From positions 31,470,827-31,534,826 of the forward strand of contig NC_067490.1 of NCBI RefSeq assembly GCF_947179515.1: DNA of 64,000 nucleotides. The letters are read 5' to 3'. The position numbers and the translations under genes were made by a program. Positions 25,085 through 33,922 of this stretch are shown here, piece after piece. The notes under the pieces are model-generated. The model made no database searches. It was not told the DNA's origin and was given only the letters and a program-made list of their open reading frames with translations. Position 1 is the first letter of the stretch. The number at the start of each line of letters is the position of its first letter. This stretch comes from Apodemus sylvaticus. Its lineage: Eukaryota; Chordata; Mammalia; Rodentia; Muridae.

Positions 25085-25175
25085 CATATATATAATATAT
25101 GGATATCAATATATATAATTAATATATAATATATAATATTCATGTATAATATAATCAGTATAATATATATACACA
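25085..25175. repeat. TA-rich tract
   Basis: Runs of TATATAATAT words over about 90 bp. Confidence 0.85.
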
Positions 25176-25212
25176 CATATGAGTACTTTTGAGGATTTTA
25201 AAATTATCCTTT

Positions 25213-25562
25213 AGACTAAAGGAGCTGAAGGGGTTTGCAACCTCATAGGAAGAACAATAATATCAACCAACCAGATACCCAGAGCTCTCAGGGACTAAGC
25301 CATCAAACAAGGAGTACACATGGCTCCAGCTGTATATGTAGCAGAGGATGGCCTTGTCAGGGGTCAGTGGGAGGAGAGGTCCTTGGTCCTATGAAGGCTT
25401 GATAGATGCCCCAGAGTAGATGAATTGAGGGCAAGGAGGTGAGAGTAGGGTGGGTGGAGGAACACCCTCATAGAAGCAGGGGGAGGGAGGAATTTCCCAG
25501 AGTATGGGAAACTGGGAAAGGGGATAACATTCGAAATGTAAATAAAGAAAATATCCAATAAA
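25213..25562 (+). mobile_element. 5'-truncated L1 3' UTR insertion with perfect 12-bp TSD
   Basis: About 350 bp of L1 3' UTR (AAGGGGTTTGCAACCTCATA ... GGGGATAACATTCGAAATGT, AATAAAGAAAATATCCAATA, AAAA). It is flanked by identical AAATTATCCTTT at 25201-25212 and 25563-25574. The TSD identity and intact tail suggest a fairly recent insertion. Confidence 0.95.
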
Positions 25563-25705
25563 AAATTATCCTTTGTGTAAAAAGTTACATGTATTTCTAG
25601 CTATCTTATATTGATATCTCTGTTCTATCACCTCAAACTATCTGGTATGATATGCATTGCCTTTTATTCTTTTGGCCTGCTTTTTTGTGTATGATTTCAT
25701 CATTT

Positions 25706-25720
25706 AAGAGTTTAGGTTTT
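25706..25720. repeat. Target-site copy 1 of 3
   Basis: AAGAGTTTAGGTTTT, immediately left of the inverted L1. Confidence 0.9.
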
Positions 25721-26234
25721 GTTAATTTCTCTGTTCCCTTTGGTCAGTCTGGCTAAGGGTTTATCTATCTTGTTGATTTTCTCAAAGAACCAGCTCCTGG
25801 ATTTGTTGATTCTTTGTATGGTTCTCTTTGTTTTCACTTGATTGATTTCAGCCCTGAGTTTGATGATTTCCTGTCTTCTTCTCCTCCTGGGTGAAGTAGC
25901 TTCTTTTTGTTCCAGAGCTTTCCGTGTGCCATTAAGATCAATCATGGTATGCACTCACTAATAAGTGGGTATTAGCCTAGAAAATTGGAATACCCAAAAC
26001 ATAATCCATAGATCAAATGAGGTACAAGAAGAACGGAGGAATGACCCCTGATTCTAGAAAGACTCAGTGTAGCAGTATAGGGAAAAATCAGAACAGGGAA
26101 GTGGGAAGGGGTAGATGGGAGAACAGGGGGAGGGAAGGGGGCTTATGTGACTTTCAGGGAGTGGGAGAGCCTGAAAAGGGGAAATCATTTGAAATGTAAA
26201 TAAAAAATATATCGATTAAAAAAAAAGAAAATAA
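25721..26234 (+). mobile_element. L1 insertion with 5' inversion (twin-priming type)
   Basis: 25,725 to about 25,937 is ORF2 text on the minus strand (minus peptide KALEQKEATSPRRRRRQEII...KSRSWFFEKINKIDKPLARLT). At about 25,938-25,945 it switches to plus-strand ORF2 end plus 3' UTR (TCATGGTATGCACTCACTAA ... TCATTTGAAATGTAAATAAA) and an A-rich tail at about 26,200-26,234. An inverted 5' part joined to a sense 3' part is the known product of twin priming. It is flanked by copies of AAGAGTTTAGGTTTT (25706-25720 and 26235-26249). Confidence 0.93.
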
Positions 26235-26249
26235 AAGAGTTTAGGTTTT
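26235..26249. repeat. Target-site copy 2 of 3
   Basis: AAGAGTTTAGGTTTT, between the L1 A-tail and the U2 fragment. Confidence 0.9.
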
Positions 26250-26282
26250 ATCGCTTCTCAGCCTTTTGGCTAAGATCAAGTG
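26250..26282 (+). pseudogene. Truncated U2 snRNA retropseudogene (first 33 nt)
   Basis: Begins ATCGCTTCTCAGCCTTTTGG and continues CTAAGATCAAGTG. This is the 5' end of U2 spliceosomal RNA from nucleotide 1 to 33, with one difference (G to A at nucleotide 11). It is bounded on both sides by AAGAGTTTAGGTTTT (26235-26249, 26283-26297), so it carries its own direct repeats and no A-tail. Established: 3'-truncated snRNA pseudogenes with flanking direct repeats are a known class attributed to reverse transcription. It lacks the Sm site and the branch-point-recognition region, so it cannot function as U2. Confidence 0.9.
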
Positions 26283-26297
26283 AAGAGTTTAGGTTTT
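26283..26297. repeat. Target-site copy 3 of 3
   Basis: AAGAGTTTAGGTTTT, right of the U2 fragment, followed by GTTGCTGCTACTGC. Confidence 0.9.
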
Positions 26298-26330
26298 GTT
26301 GCTGCTACTGCTACTGTTGTTAGCTGTGAG

Positions 26331-26332
<2 letters not shown>

Positions 26333-26377
<45 letters not shown>
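26333..26377. repeat. (TG)n microsatellite
   Basis: About 22 TG units, about 210 bp upstream of the last-exon acceptor. Confidence 0.95.
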
Positions 26378-26380
<3 letters not shown>

Positions 26381-26587
26381 CAATAACCTTGCTCCATAAG
26401 GCCATGATTCACTCCTGACAGGTAACAGACACAGCTCCCCAAATGAAAAGCAATTACATGTTTACCAACTATCTAAAGTGCCCCAACATCTATAGCTGAC
26501 AACAACTACAGCTATTTAAACATTCTGCACTTGGAATTGTGTGTATTTCTCTGGGTAAATGAATTTCCCTTCCTGTTTTCCCGGCAG

Positions 26588-26707
26588 GAAGAAGCACTGC
26601 GTGGGTTTCGAGTGAGCAGCTATTTTGACTACATGGAGATTTTGGAGCAAAACTACCGACCAGTGCTGCTGCAAGACATGCGGAGCATCAGAGTGCAGAG
26701 CACATAG
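26588..26707 (+). CDS. Tbc1d32: Last coding exon of Tbc1d32 (Bromi) with stop codon
   Basis: Seen: after the acceptor TTTTCCCGGCAG, 39 codons in phase 0 followed by TAG at 26705-26707. The peptide starts EEALRGFRVSSYFDYMEILE and ends DMRSIRVQST. It follows directly on ...DLQVFLK of the previous exon, giving 149 residues of C-terminus in this window. The C-terminal tail is mixed charged and hydrophobic, without a membrane segment. The last seven sense codons and the stop lie in the first copy of a 33-bp tandem duplication (26684-26749). The duplicated part beyond the stop is untranslated, so the protein end is not altered. The family call is as for the other two exons. I am confident this is the true terminus because the frame, splice sites and stop agree. 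Confidence 0.8.
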   Translation, partial: EEALRGFRVSSYFDYMEILEQNYRPVLLQDMRSIRVQST

Positions 26708-26749
26708 ATCAGGAGAAGCATCAGAGTGCAGAGCACATAGATCAGGAGA
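26684..26749 (+). repeat. 33-bp tandem duplication spanning the Tbc1d32 stop codon
   Basis: Two perfect head-to-tail copies, 26684-26716 and 26717-26749, each starting AGCATCAGAGTGCAGAGCAC and containing the TAG. A few further bases (AGCA) start a partial third copy. The coding frame ends in copy 1. Confidence 0.95.
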
Positions 26750-26994
26750 AGCACACTCTGTCCTATTCATTTGGAAAGGAGACAAGACAACTGGATGGTG
26801 TTCTGTGTACATCTATAAGATGCTTTGTGTGTCCATGTGCTGTAAAGCAGCACTGTGGGGCTGTGGAGCAGAATATATTCATCTTACTGTTCGCTCAGTG
26901 TGTGAAATGAAGTGAGTTCATTTGTGAAGTCCCTTGTTCTTTACATTTTCAGAATCAGTTCTGGGTTATAGTTTTTATTTTTTTATGTTTTGCT
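26708..26994 (+). other. Tbc1d32: Proximal 3' UTR of Tbc1d32
   Basis: Follows the stop codon and begins with the second copy of the 33-bp duplication. No AATAAA was seen before about 26995, where an old L1 fragment begins. The first clear AATAAA-type hexamers downstream lie in that L1 fragment, near 27547. The true polyadenylation site is therefore undetermined; it could use a variant signal or a repeat-derived one. Confidence 0.5.
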
Positions 26995-27860
26995 TACAAA
27001 GGAATCAAAGACCTTCATGTAAAACCTAAATATCTGAAACTACTAGAAGACAAACTCTTGAAAATATGAACATCTGAGTAAGACCCCAGCTGCTAAGGCA
27101 ATCAGAGCAAGCAGAGCCAGCTTGTACAACGCACTTGCAAAGTAAAAGAAAGGGGAGCTAGGGTGTAAACCACTGAAAACCCTAGCCAGTTACTCACCCA
27201 GTAAAGGGATACGACTTAGAACAGATGTTGAACTTAGTTAATTACAAAGTAGTAAAAGTTCGAAATTACCCCAGTCAACAAATGGGCAAAGAAGGGAGCC
27301 AGACCCATTGTAAACAAGTATGTGAAGAGAGGCTCTCTGCCTTATCCGCCTGGAGAATACCCATCCAAACTACTTTACCCCATCAAAATGGCGGTCATCA
27401 AGAAAGCCAATGCCAGTCAGGGCTAGTGGGGAGAAGGGACTTAGAAATTCCTAGTAGCTACGTAAATTCATCTAGCTCCTCTGGAACTTGATGTGTAGGT
27501 TCCTCAGAAAGCTAAAATGTGGCCCAGCCATACAGCTTAACGATATAAATAAATACACACATAAATGTCAGGTGACAGTAGATATTCCTGCACGTTTTTG
27601 TTTATCATGACACTACTGACAATAGCCAGGTTATGGAATACGCGAAAGTATTCATGGCATATGAGCACAATAGGGAGTTACTCAGCCACAAAGAACAAAA
27701 TTAAGCCTTTGTAGGAACTTGCAATCAGGGATCATGTTGGGTGATAAAAGCCAGACACTTAAAGATATGTACACAGCTTTTATCTCCTTTGTGGAAGCTG
27801 GGGGTGGGGCACTAAAATAAGACTACGCTGTGGGAAAGGTACAGGGATTATATGAATCCA
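26995..27860 (+). mobile_element. Old L1 fragment (ORF2 3' part), degenerate
   Basis: AATCAAAGACCTTCATGTAA reads IKDLHVK as in L1 ORF2. It continues with L1 order (CAACAAATGGGCAAAGAAGG, TAGTGGGGAGAAGGGAC, ACAATAGCCAGGTTATGGAA, TACTCAGCCACAAAGAACAA). It has many stops and gaps. The 3' UTR of Tbc1d32 may run into it. Confidence 0.75.
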
Positions 27861-27871
27861 GTGGAGATCTG

Positions 27872-28005
27872 AGGACCACAGACATGGCTCAGAGAGTGAA
27901 GGCACTTGGCTCCAAGCCTGACAACTTGGTGTCATCCCCTCACACCCAAAAAGAGAACCGACTCACAAGAGCTACTCTCTGACTTCCATTTGCACATGGT
28001 AGATG
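27872..28005 (+). mobile_element. B3/B2-like SINE, diverged
   Basis: ACAGACATGGCTCAGAGAGT, GAAGGCACTTGGCTCCAAGC, CTGACTTCCATTTGCACATG: tRNA-derived head and B3-like body. Confidence 0.65.
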
Positions 28006-28230
28006 TGCCTGGAACTGTGAAGTAAAATGTTTCTAAAAATGAAAGAGTAATGTGAGACACAAAGTCAAAGTATATTGCGTGCATGTTGGGAATATTATAA
28101 TGACACCCTTTATACAATTAAATGCAAGTTTTAAATTAAATGTCCCAGCACCTATATAATTGTTACTGTGGTAATATTTTTTTCTAATGATCTTGGGAGA
28201 AAGAAGCATTATTTTTGGAAGGAAAACAAT

Positions 28231-28290
28231 GAAGGAAGGAAGGAAAGAAGGAAGGAAGGAAGGAAGGAAGGAAAGAAGAAAGGAGGAAGA
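28231..28290. repeat. (GGAA)n purine tract
   Basis: GAAGGAAGGAAGGAAAGAAG-type repeat of about 60 bp. The KEGRKEGRKE and FLPSFLPSFL ORFs come from it. Confidence 0.95.
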
Positions 28291-28879
28291 GGAATGGAAG
28301 GGGGAAAAGGAACAAAAATCTGAGTACTTGAAAGAGTCTATAGAGATAGAACCAAAGCCATTGTCTTCATTTTTGTGCCTGTACTGAAGGAAGAAGACAG
28401 ACAATATCCCAGTTGCTTATTTCTCCCATGGAGAAACAAAGGATCCTACAGGGCATTGTCCTCACACGTCTTCCTAAAAGGCACTTTTAATATTGATATC
28501 AACCCCTACTTTTTCATTTGAAATATAAAACTCACGTGGTTCTTTTAGAAGACAGATTGGCTCCCTTGAGCTGATAAGCATTCCACTAATTTTTTGGCAT
28601 TTCTTGGTGAGAGATCTGATTTGTGCCAAATTTGGAAACATTAAGAAGAATAGATTTCTAAATTGAAATGATTGATTACTATGCTTTATTTAAACAGAAC
28701 TCTCTGTGCCCATAAGATTAACATGTAAGGGGCCTGTTTTTTTTTTTCTTTTTTAAATAATTGTCCATTTACTGTTTAAAAGCCAATACTCAAATATGCA
28801 ATTAATTTATCAATTTCAGTCTTTACAAAAATTCCCACAGGTTATTGTGTATTCTTAGCTACATTTAAACTAATACTAC

Positions 28880-29395
28880 TTTTTCTCTCTTCTACCAAAA
28901 TGGGACATGCCCAATTTTATTTTTGTCAGTATGTGAGGCAACAGGTTCCATACAGTTTTGAATTTAGGGACATTCAGGCATTTGAAATATGCTTCTTCCC
29001 GAATCAGTTTTTGTGCTGCCCATGCCAGCAATGGCTTTCCAGTAGTGGTGCTGTTAGAGGGCATGGTGAATTGGAGGAAGGTAAATTGAACAAGCGAATT
29101 AGATTCCGTGCACACTCGGCTCCTGCTGAGTGAGGGAAGTGGGCAGTGACCCCAGCAAGTTCTCCGTCTGCAGAGTGCCTCTGTGGAGCCAGAGTGCGCG
29201 TGCACGCTGTAGGTTCCCATGCCCTGTGTTCCCGAGTGATGCTCTTAGTGCTAAGAGGCCAGGACCTTTCCTCCTGGGAAAGCTCTTGCATCACAGAGAA
29301 ATTCATCATCAGCGATGGATGGCTTTTATTGGAAATTCAGGAAATATCTATATTGCAACAATTACATGATGACATCGGGTTCTGATTTTCCTTTG
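28880..29395. other. GC-richer unassigned segment with overlapping short ORFs
   Basis: Between AT-rich flanks, 28,890-29,395 has higher GC, CpGs (for example GTGCGCGTGCACGC near 29,194) and ORFs of 77-114 residues on both strands. I see no splice-consensus boundaries, domain or repeat family. It could be an unrecognised old repeat, a regulatory element or chance. Confidence 0.3.
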
Positions 29396-29400
29396 ATGAA

Positions 29401-29560
29401 TTAGAAGCTGGGCACGGTGGCACACACTGGTGATCCCAGCACTCCAGAAACAGAAGCAGCCCGTCAATGCAAGGCACTGGTCAAGTAGGGGTTCATAGTA
29501 AAACTCTATCTCAAAAACAGAAAATAAATAAAAATAACAAATTAGTAAGTAAAAAATAAT
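29401..29560 (+). mobile_element. B1-like SINE, sense, old
   Basis: AGCTGGGCACGGTGGCACAC (B1 head), GATCCCAGCACTCCAGAAAC, and an A-rich tail with AATAAATAAAAATAAC. Confidence 0.8.
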
Positions 29561-29567
29561 GAAAGTA

Positions 29568-29750
29568 ATAGGAGTAGGCAAGATGTCTCAGCAGATAAAG
29601 ATGTGTGTTGCCAAACCTACTAACTAGAGTTTGATGCCGATGACCACACAGTATCAAAACACCACCCCCACAAGTTGCCTCTCACCTTGCCCAGCACCTT
29701 TCCTTAACAAAAAATGATACAATATTTAAAAAATAAAATAAAGAAACCAA
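29568..29750 (+). mobile_element. B3/B2-like SINE, diverged
   Basis: AGGCAAGATGTCTCAGCAGA, TAAAGATGTGTGTTGCCAAA, then an A-rich tail. It sits directly behind a B1. Confidence 0.6.
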
Positions 29751-30399
29751 AAATAATCCAAAATTAAAAATAAATAAATATCTTAGGAAGAATGACCTAC
29801 ATTGTTTCATGGAAGAAAACAAAAAATATAGTTTGTGCCAGCAACCCTTGTGATTTGTGATTCTATTTATTTTAAGAATAATGTTCTTAAAGAATACTGC
29901 CCTGCCTCCACTGTGTAATTAAAGTATGAGCTCTTGGGACAGACTTTGTCTCTTATTTGTGAAGAAGCAATTCATATATTTTACAAAATTTAATGATAAA
30001 TAAAATTTTATGATATAAACTATCTTGTGAGAACATTATTAGTATATAAATCTTTGCCCATCTGTTTTCAGTTTTTATATTCAGTGGATAGAAGCATAAT
30101 AGCTCTGGTTGAATACTTTCTAGGAAACAGAAAGATGCAGACTCCACCTTCAGAACTTCAGAACACAACCCTTGTAGTTTGGAGTCTCATGATATTTAAA
30201 TATCTAAATTTTATCTGTCAAGATATTATACTATAACTCTCAGGAAAGTATTTAAACTTCCTAAAATAGTCTATTTAAATCTGATTAGTAATACAGTGTT
30301 TCTGTTTGAGTTTCTGTTTCCCAGATGTCAAAGAGTTTGTTTCATTGTTCATTTAAATAGTTTGAACACCACACATGTATATATTTTAAAAATCTAAGA

Positions 30400-30600
30400 T
30401 ATGGGGTGGAGAAGTGACTCAGCAGTTAGGAGCGCTTGGTCTTGTAGAGGAGACAGGTTCATTTCCCAGTACCCACCTGGCAGCTTGCAATCATCTCTAA
30501 TTCCAATTCTGTGGGATCCTTCTGACCTCCACAGGCAAGCACACAGTGCATGTAGACAAAACACCCATACGTGATACAGTTTTAGACACAAGTCTGAAGT
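30400..30600 (+). mobile_element. B3-like SINE
   Basis: GGGGTGGAGAAGTGACTCAG, CAGTTAGGAGCGCTTGGTCT, GATCCTTCTGACCTCCACAG, CAAGCACACAGTGCATGTAG. Confidence 0.8.
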
Positions 30601-31369
30601 TTTTAACTCCTAAGAGAAGTGACAGATCACACTACTACTCAGAGATTACCACCCTCAGGAATTATTTTTAAACCATGCAAATATAAAAAAATGACAAAAG
30701 CCTTCCTCCCTGGACTTAGGAAGTTTTGATGATGTAATAGGAGATAATGCCTGATTGGATTGGGTTTAGTAGAATATATTTTTGAAACTGATCTTTCCAG
30801 GAGTATTACTGTAAAATAAAAAAGGCATGGGCTCAAGCATCATTAATTTAATTTTTTTTGTAATTTTAAAAGTGCAAGTAGACATACACTTGTATTGGGG
30901 TGTGGAAGATGAAGTGGGCAGGGGAAGCTGATCTATTAGACTCAGGGTGAACTAAATGAGTCCTGTAGTTAAGTAGAAGAGATTATAATGATCCTTAGGG
31001 TGAGCATGGTTGTGTCAGCATTGGCCATGATCATGGCCACTTCATTCAAAGAAGCATGAGGCAGGAATGCATACATATCGTAGGCATTTCAGAACCTGCT
31101 GTTTTTGTAGTGATACAGGAAACACTTTGGTATGGAAATTCCATGGTAGGATACTTAAGTGATGAGAGTACGTGATCTAAGCGTCAAGGAAAATAGAAGT
31201 TAGGAACCCATGTCTATAGGATGAGTTAGCAAAGCTGTAAGTTTCCCCCCATCCTTTTGTGTGCAGGGGCATGTAGGCATAGATATTAACCAGGATTAAA
31301 TAGAGAGGGGAATGGGAGGACTGGGTAAAGGAAGGAATTTAACCCTTCCCATTCTCTTGTTCTGCTTTC

Positions 31370-31995
31370 TCCCTTTAGAACACTATTTTATATTTTATTT
31401 CCCCTTCCTTGACTGATCTCCTCCTGCCCTATGGCCCTTTCTTAGTTACCTAAGCTGTAACTCTTACTCTCTAATTAAAATTTAAAAGCTAATATTCACA
31501 TGTGAGAAAATATGTAATTTCTATCTTTCCGGGCTATAGTTATCTCACTCAGCATTAATTATTTCTAGCTCCATTGATTTACTAGAAAATTTCATACTTT
31601 TCATTATCTCTAATACCTTAATATTATTTCATTGTGTAACTTTATCAAATTTCATTATCCATTCATCAGTTGATGCACATCTATGCTGTTTCCATTTCCT
31701 GACTATTGAGAATATAGCACCAGTGAGGATGGATGAGCTGATCTCTCTGTAGTAACGTATAGATAGAGGCTTTGCTTGTAAGTCCAAGGGTAGTTTATCT
31801 GGCTCTTTTAGTAGATCTAATTTCAGCTTATAAGGAAAAGTCTACTGTCTCCATAGTGGCTGTGCCAGTTTGTTCTCCCACCAGCAGTGAATAAGTGTTC
31901 CCCTTTCCCCTGCATCCTCACAGCATTCGCCATCGTTTGTTTTTGTTTGTTTGTTTGTTTCTCCTCTTAGCCATTCTGACTAGAAAAAGGTGAAC
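31370..31995 (-). mobile_element. Old L1 ORF2 3'-region fragment, antisense
   Basis: Minus-strand L1 wording: CATCAGTTGATGCACATCTA, CCACCAGCAGTGAATAAGTG, CTCTTAGCCATTCTGACTAG. An (TTTG)n insertion interrupts it at about 31,940-31,960. Heavily mutated. Confidence 0.75.
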
Positions 31996-32195
31996 TATTA
32001 AAAAGACATCCTTTAGTGAAATACAAGTCACAAGAAAATAGATTGTCAAAGCATTTCTAGTAAAAGCCAGATGATATAGAGCTTTTAGTCACACAGGAGT
32101 GATATAAATGACATGATATGTCCGCATATACATCTATTTATTCCCAGTCGTGAAAATACATAAGTGTGTTAAGCACACTTTGTTTTCAGTGCTAA

Positions 32196-32262
32196 AAATG
32201 GAATCCAGGCCACATTTATGCTAGATAAGTGTTCAACCACTGAGCTACATCGACAGCCCATT
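32196..32262 (-). mobile_element. ID-type SINE fragment, antisense
   Basis: GGAATCCAGGCCACATTTAT, GCTAGATAAGTGTTCAACCA, CTGAGCTACATCGACAGCCC: an ID core in reverse complement. Confidence 0.75.
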
Positions 32263-33339
32263 AGATACTTCACAAAAAAAAATGCACATTTAAGAAACAC
32301 TCAAAAGTACTCATAATCATTAATTTAATGAAACTGTTTATCTCCTGATACCCAGGAGATAAACAATACATTGTCACTGAAATCTCTACAACAAAATACA
32401 TAACATGAATCTCAACAAAAATGTCTTACAAGGTTTATGAACGCTGTGTGACAACCGAAACTCTAGAATTCACATTTCTTGTTTGGAAAGTAAAGTGGCT
32501 GGAAATTTTTCTTTGTAATTTGTCTATCATATCATATACCTAATGATACGATAAACATATTCCTTCCAGGTGTTCCCCAAAAGAAATACAAAGACTTAAA
32601 CATCAACAGCAAAGTTTTACTCATAGAATCCTAAACTGGAGACCACCCAGATTTCTTTCAAGTAATGAATAGATAGTCATTTGAATTTTAACTTGGTAAT
32701 AATGGTGATGTTACTTTGTTCACACACAATCCTGGAGGAAAGCAACATGCATGATGGTAAATAAAAACAGAATAAAACATGCTGTCTGATCCTACTTGGA
32801 AAGCTCTAAAACAGGAAATCAGGAATGACTGTGCAAATGTTTGTGACTTTCAAGTACTGGGGTGAGAGACAGAGAAAGGGAACTAACTGGCTGTATAAAA
32901 GCTTGGGTGATTTCAATTTCACAGAGACATGTTTTTAAAGAAACTCCGAAATGTATATTTAAAGAGAGGAAGCTGACTGTAGCAAAATAGTACGTACTAT
33001 GAAGAGAGGGTCTCTGACAAAAATCTCATGTGATAGAATCTCAACATTACCATGTACTTTAGCTGCAGGCTTCCATAACACATTTATGTATTTACAATGC
33101 TAGGAATATATAGATGTATATGTACACATATTAGGTCATTTATATTATTACCATGTAGTTAAAAGCTCCATATAATCTGAACAGAAAAGCTTTTACTTGA
33201 AATGCTTAGACAATCTATTTTCTTGTAACTTGTCATTCATCAGATTTTGCATCCTTCTGGTTTATTTTACTTTTGTCAGAAACTGTCTCCATTAAAAAGT
33301 TTATTTAATCAATTGCTTTATGTGAAAATTGTCGCAGGT

Positions 33340-33520
33340 GTTTGCAGAGGACTTACATTTGGTTTGTGGCACACATAATGGGTTCTAGAAACCTTAACCC
33401 CTTCAAAGGGATGTGACACCCTCTCCTGGTCTCCATAAACACTGCACACACACACTGCACACACTTGCATGCACTTAGGCACATGCACATAAAATAAGTG
33501 AATCTTTTTTTTTTCTTTTT
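33340..33520 (+). mobile_element. B3-like SINE 3' part
   Basis: GTTTGCAGAGGACTTACATT, CATGCACTTAGGCACATGCA, CATAAAATAAGTGAATC, with internal CACACA. The head is missing. Confidence 0.55.
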
Positions 33521-33910
33521 AAAGAAGAATGATTCTAGGACTTTTTCTCCTTGCTTTTCATCTGAATGTATTAACATCTGTTGTTCTTCTTAATGCTCAG
33601 CTAACCTTGCACTCTTGACATTAACTTTAGCTAATCGTGTTATTTTATCAGTTTTACATATTGTTAGTCTTAATATGTTAGAATTCGAAAAATTTTCCAT
33701 GTGCATAAGAAATAGTTATCCGTAGTTTGTGGATTTGATATATGAGCAATGTCCAGGACAGTGTTCCATCTTTTTTATGTAAGATTTTACATATAAATAA
33801 TATGATCTCTTCCTAGATGTTTAATAGAATTCTTCATAGAAACCTACAATTTTTATTATGATAAGATCTAAACTAAATGTGTAATTTGTGTAATATTTTT
33901 AGGGCTATTT

Positions 33911-33922
33911 CACTTATTTTTT
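33911..33922. repeat. Left TSD of the 34-36 kb L1
   Basis: CACTTATTTTTT, identical to 36240-36251. Confidence 0.85.

Larger units (their letters stand above)
12635..26587 (+). other. Tbc1d32: Tbc1d32 last intron, 14 kb
   Basis: GT...AG intron. It holds an antisense 3.6-kb L1, SINEs, a hAT-type remnant, two local tandem duplications, a TA-rich tract and the L1/U2 cluster near its 3' end. The stretches 13,045-14,400, 18,830-19,250, 19,430-20,045, 20,550-21,580, 21,730-22,315, 22,510-24,110 and 24,680-25,080 show no coding or RNA signal by eye. Confidence 0.7.

Noticed and set aside
26250..26282. Functional U2 snRNA gene
   Set aside because: Only the first 33 nt are present; there is no Sm site, no 3' domain, and no snRNA promoter elements upstream.
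26516..26915. ORFs on both strands over the last exon carrying a duplicated SECRAHRSGEA-type motif
   Set aside because: The motif is the 33-bp duplication read in other frames. The phase-0 Tbc1d32 frame with stop at 26705 explains the region.
28187..28387. KEGRKEGRKE ORF
   Set aside because: Encoded by the (GGAA)n tract.
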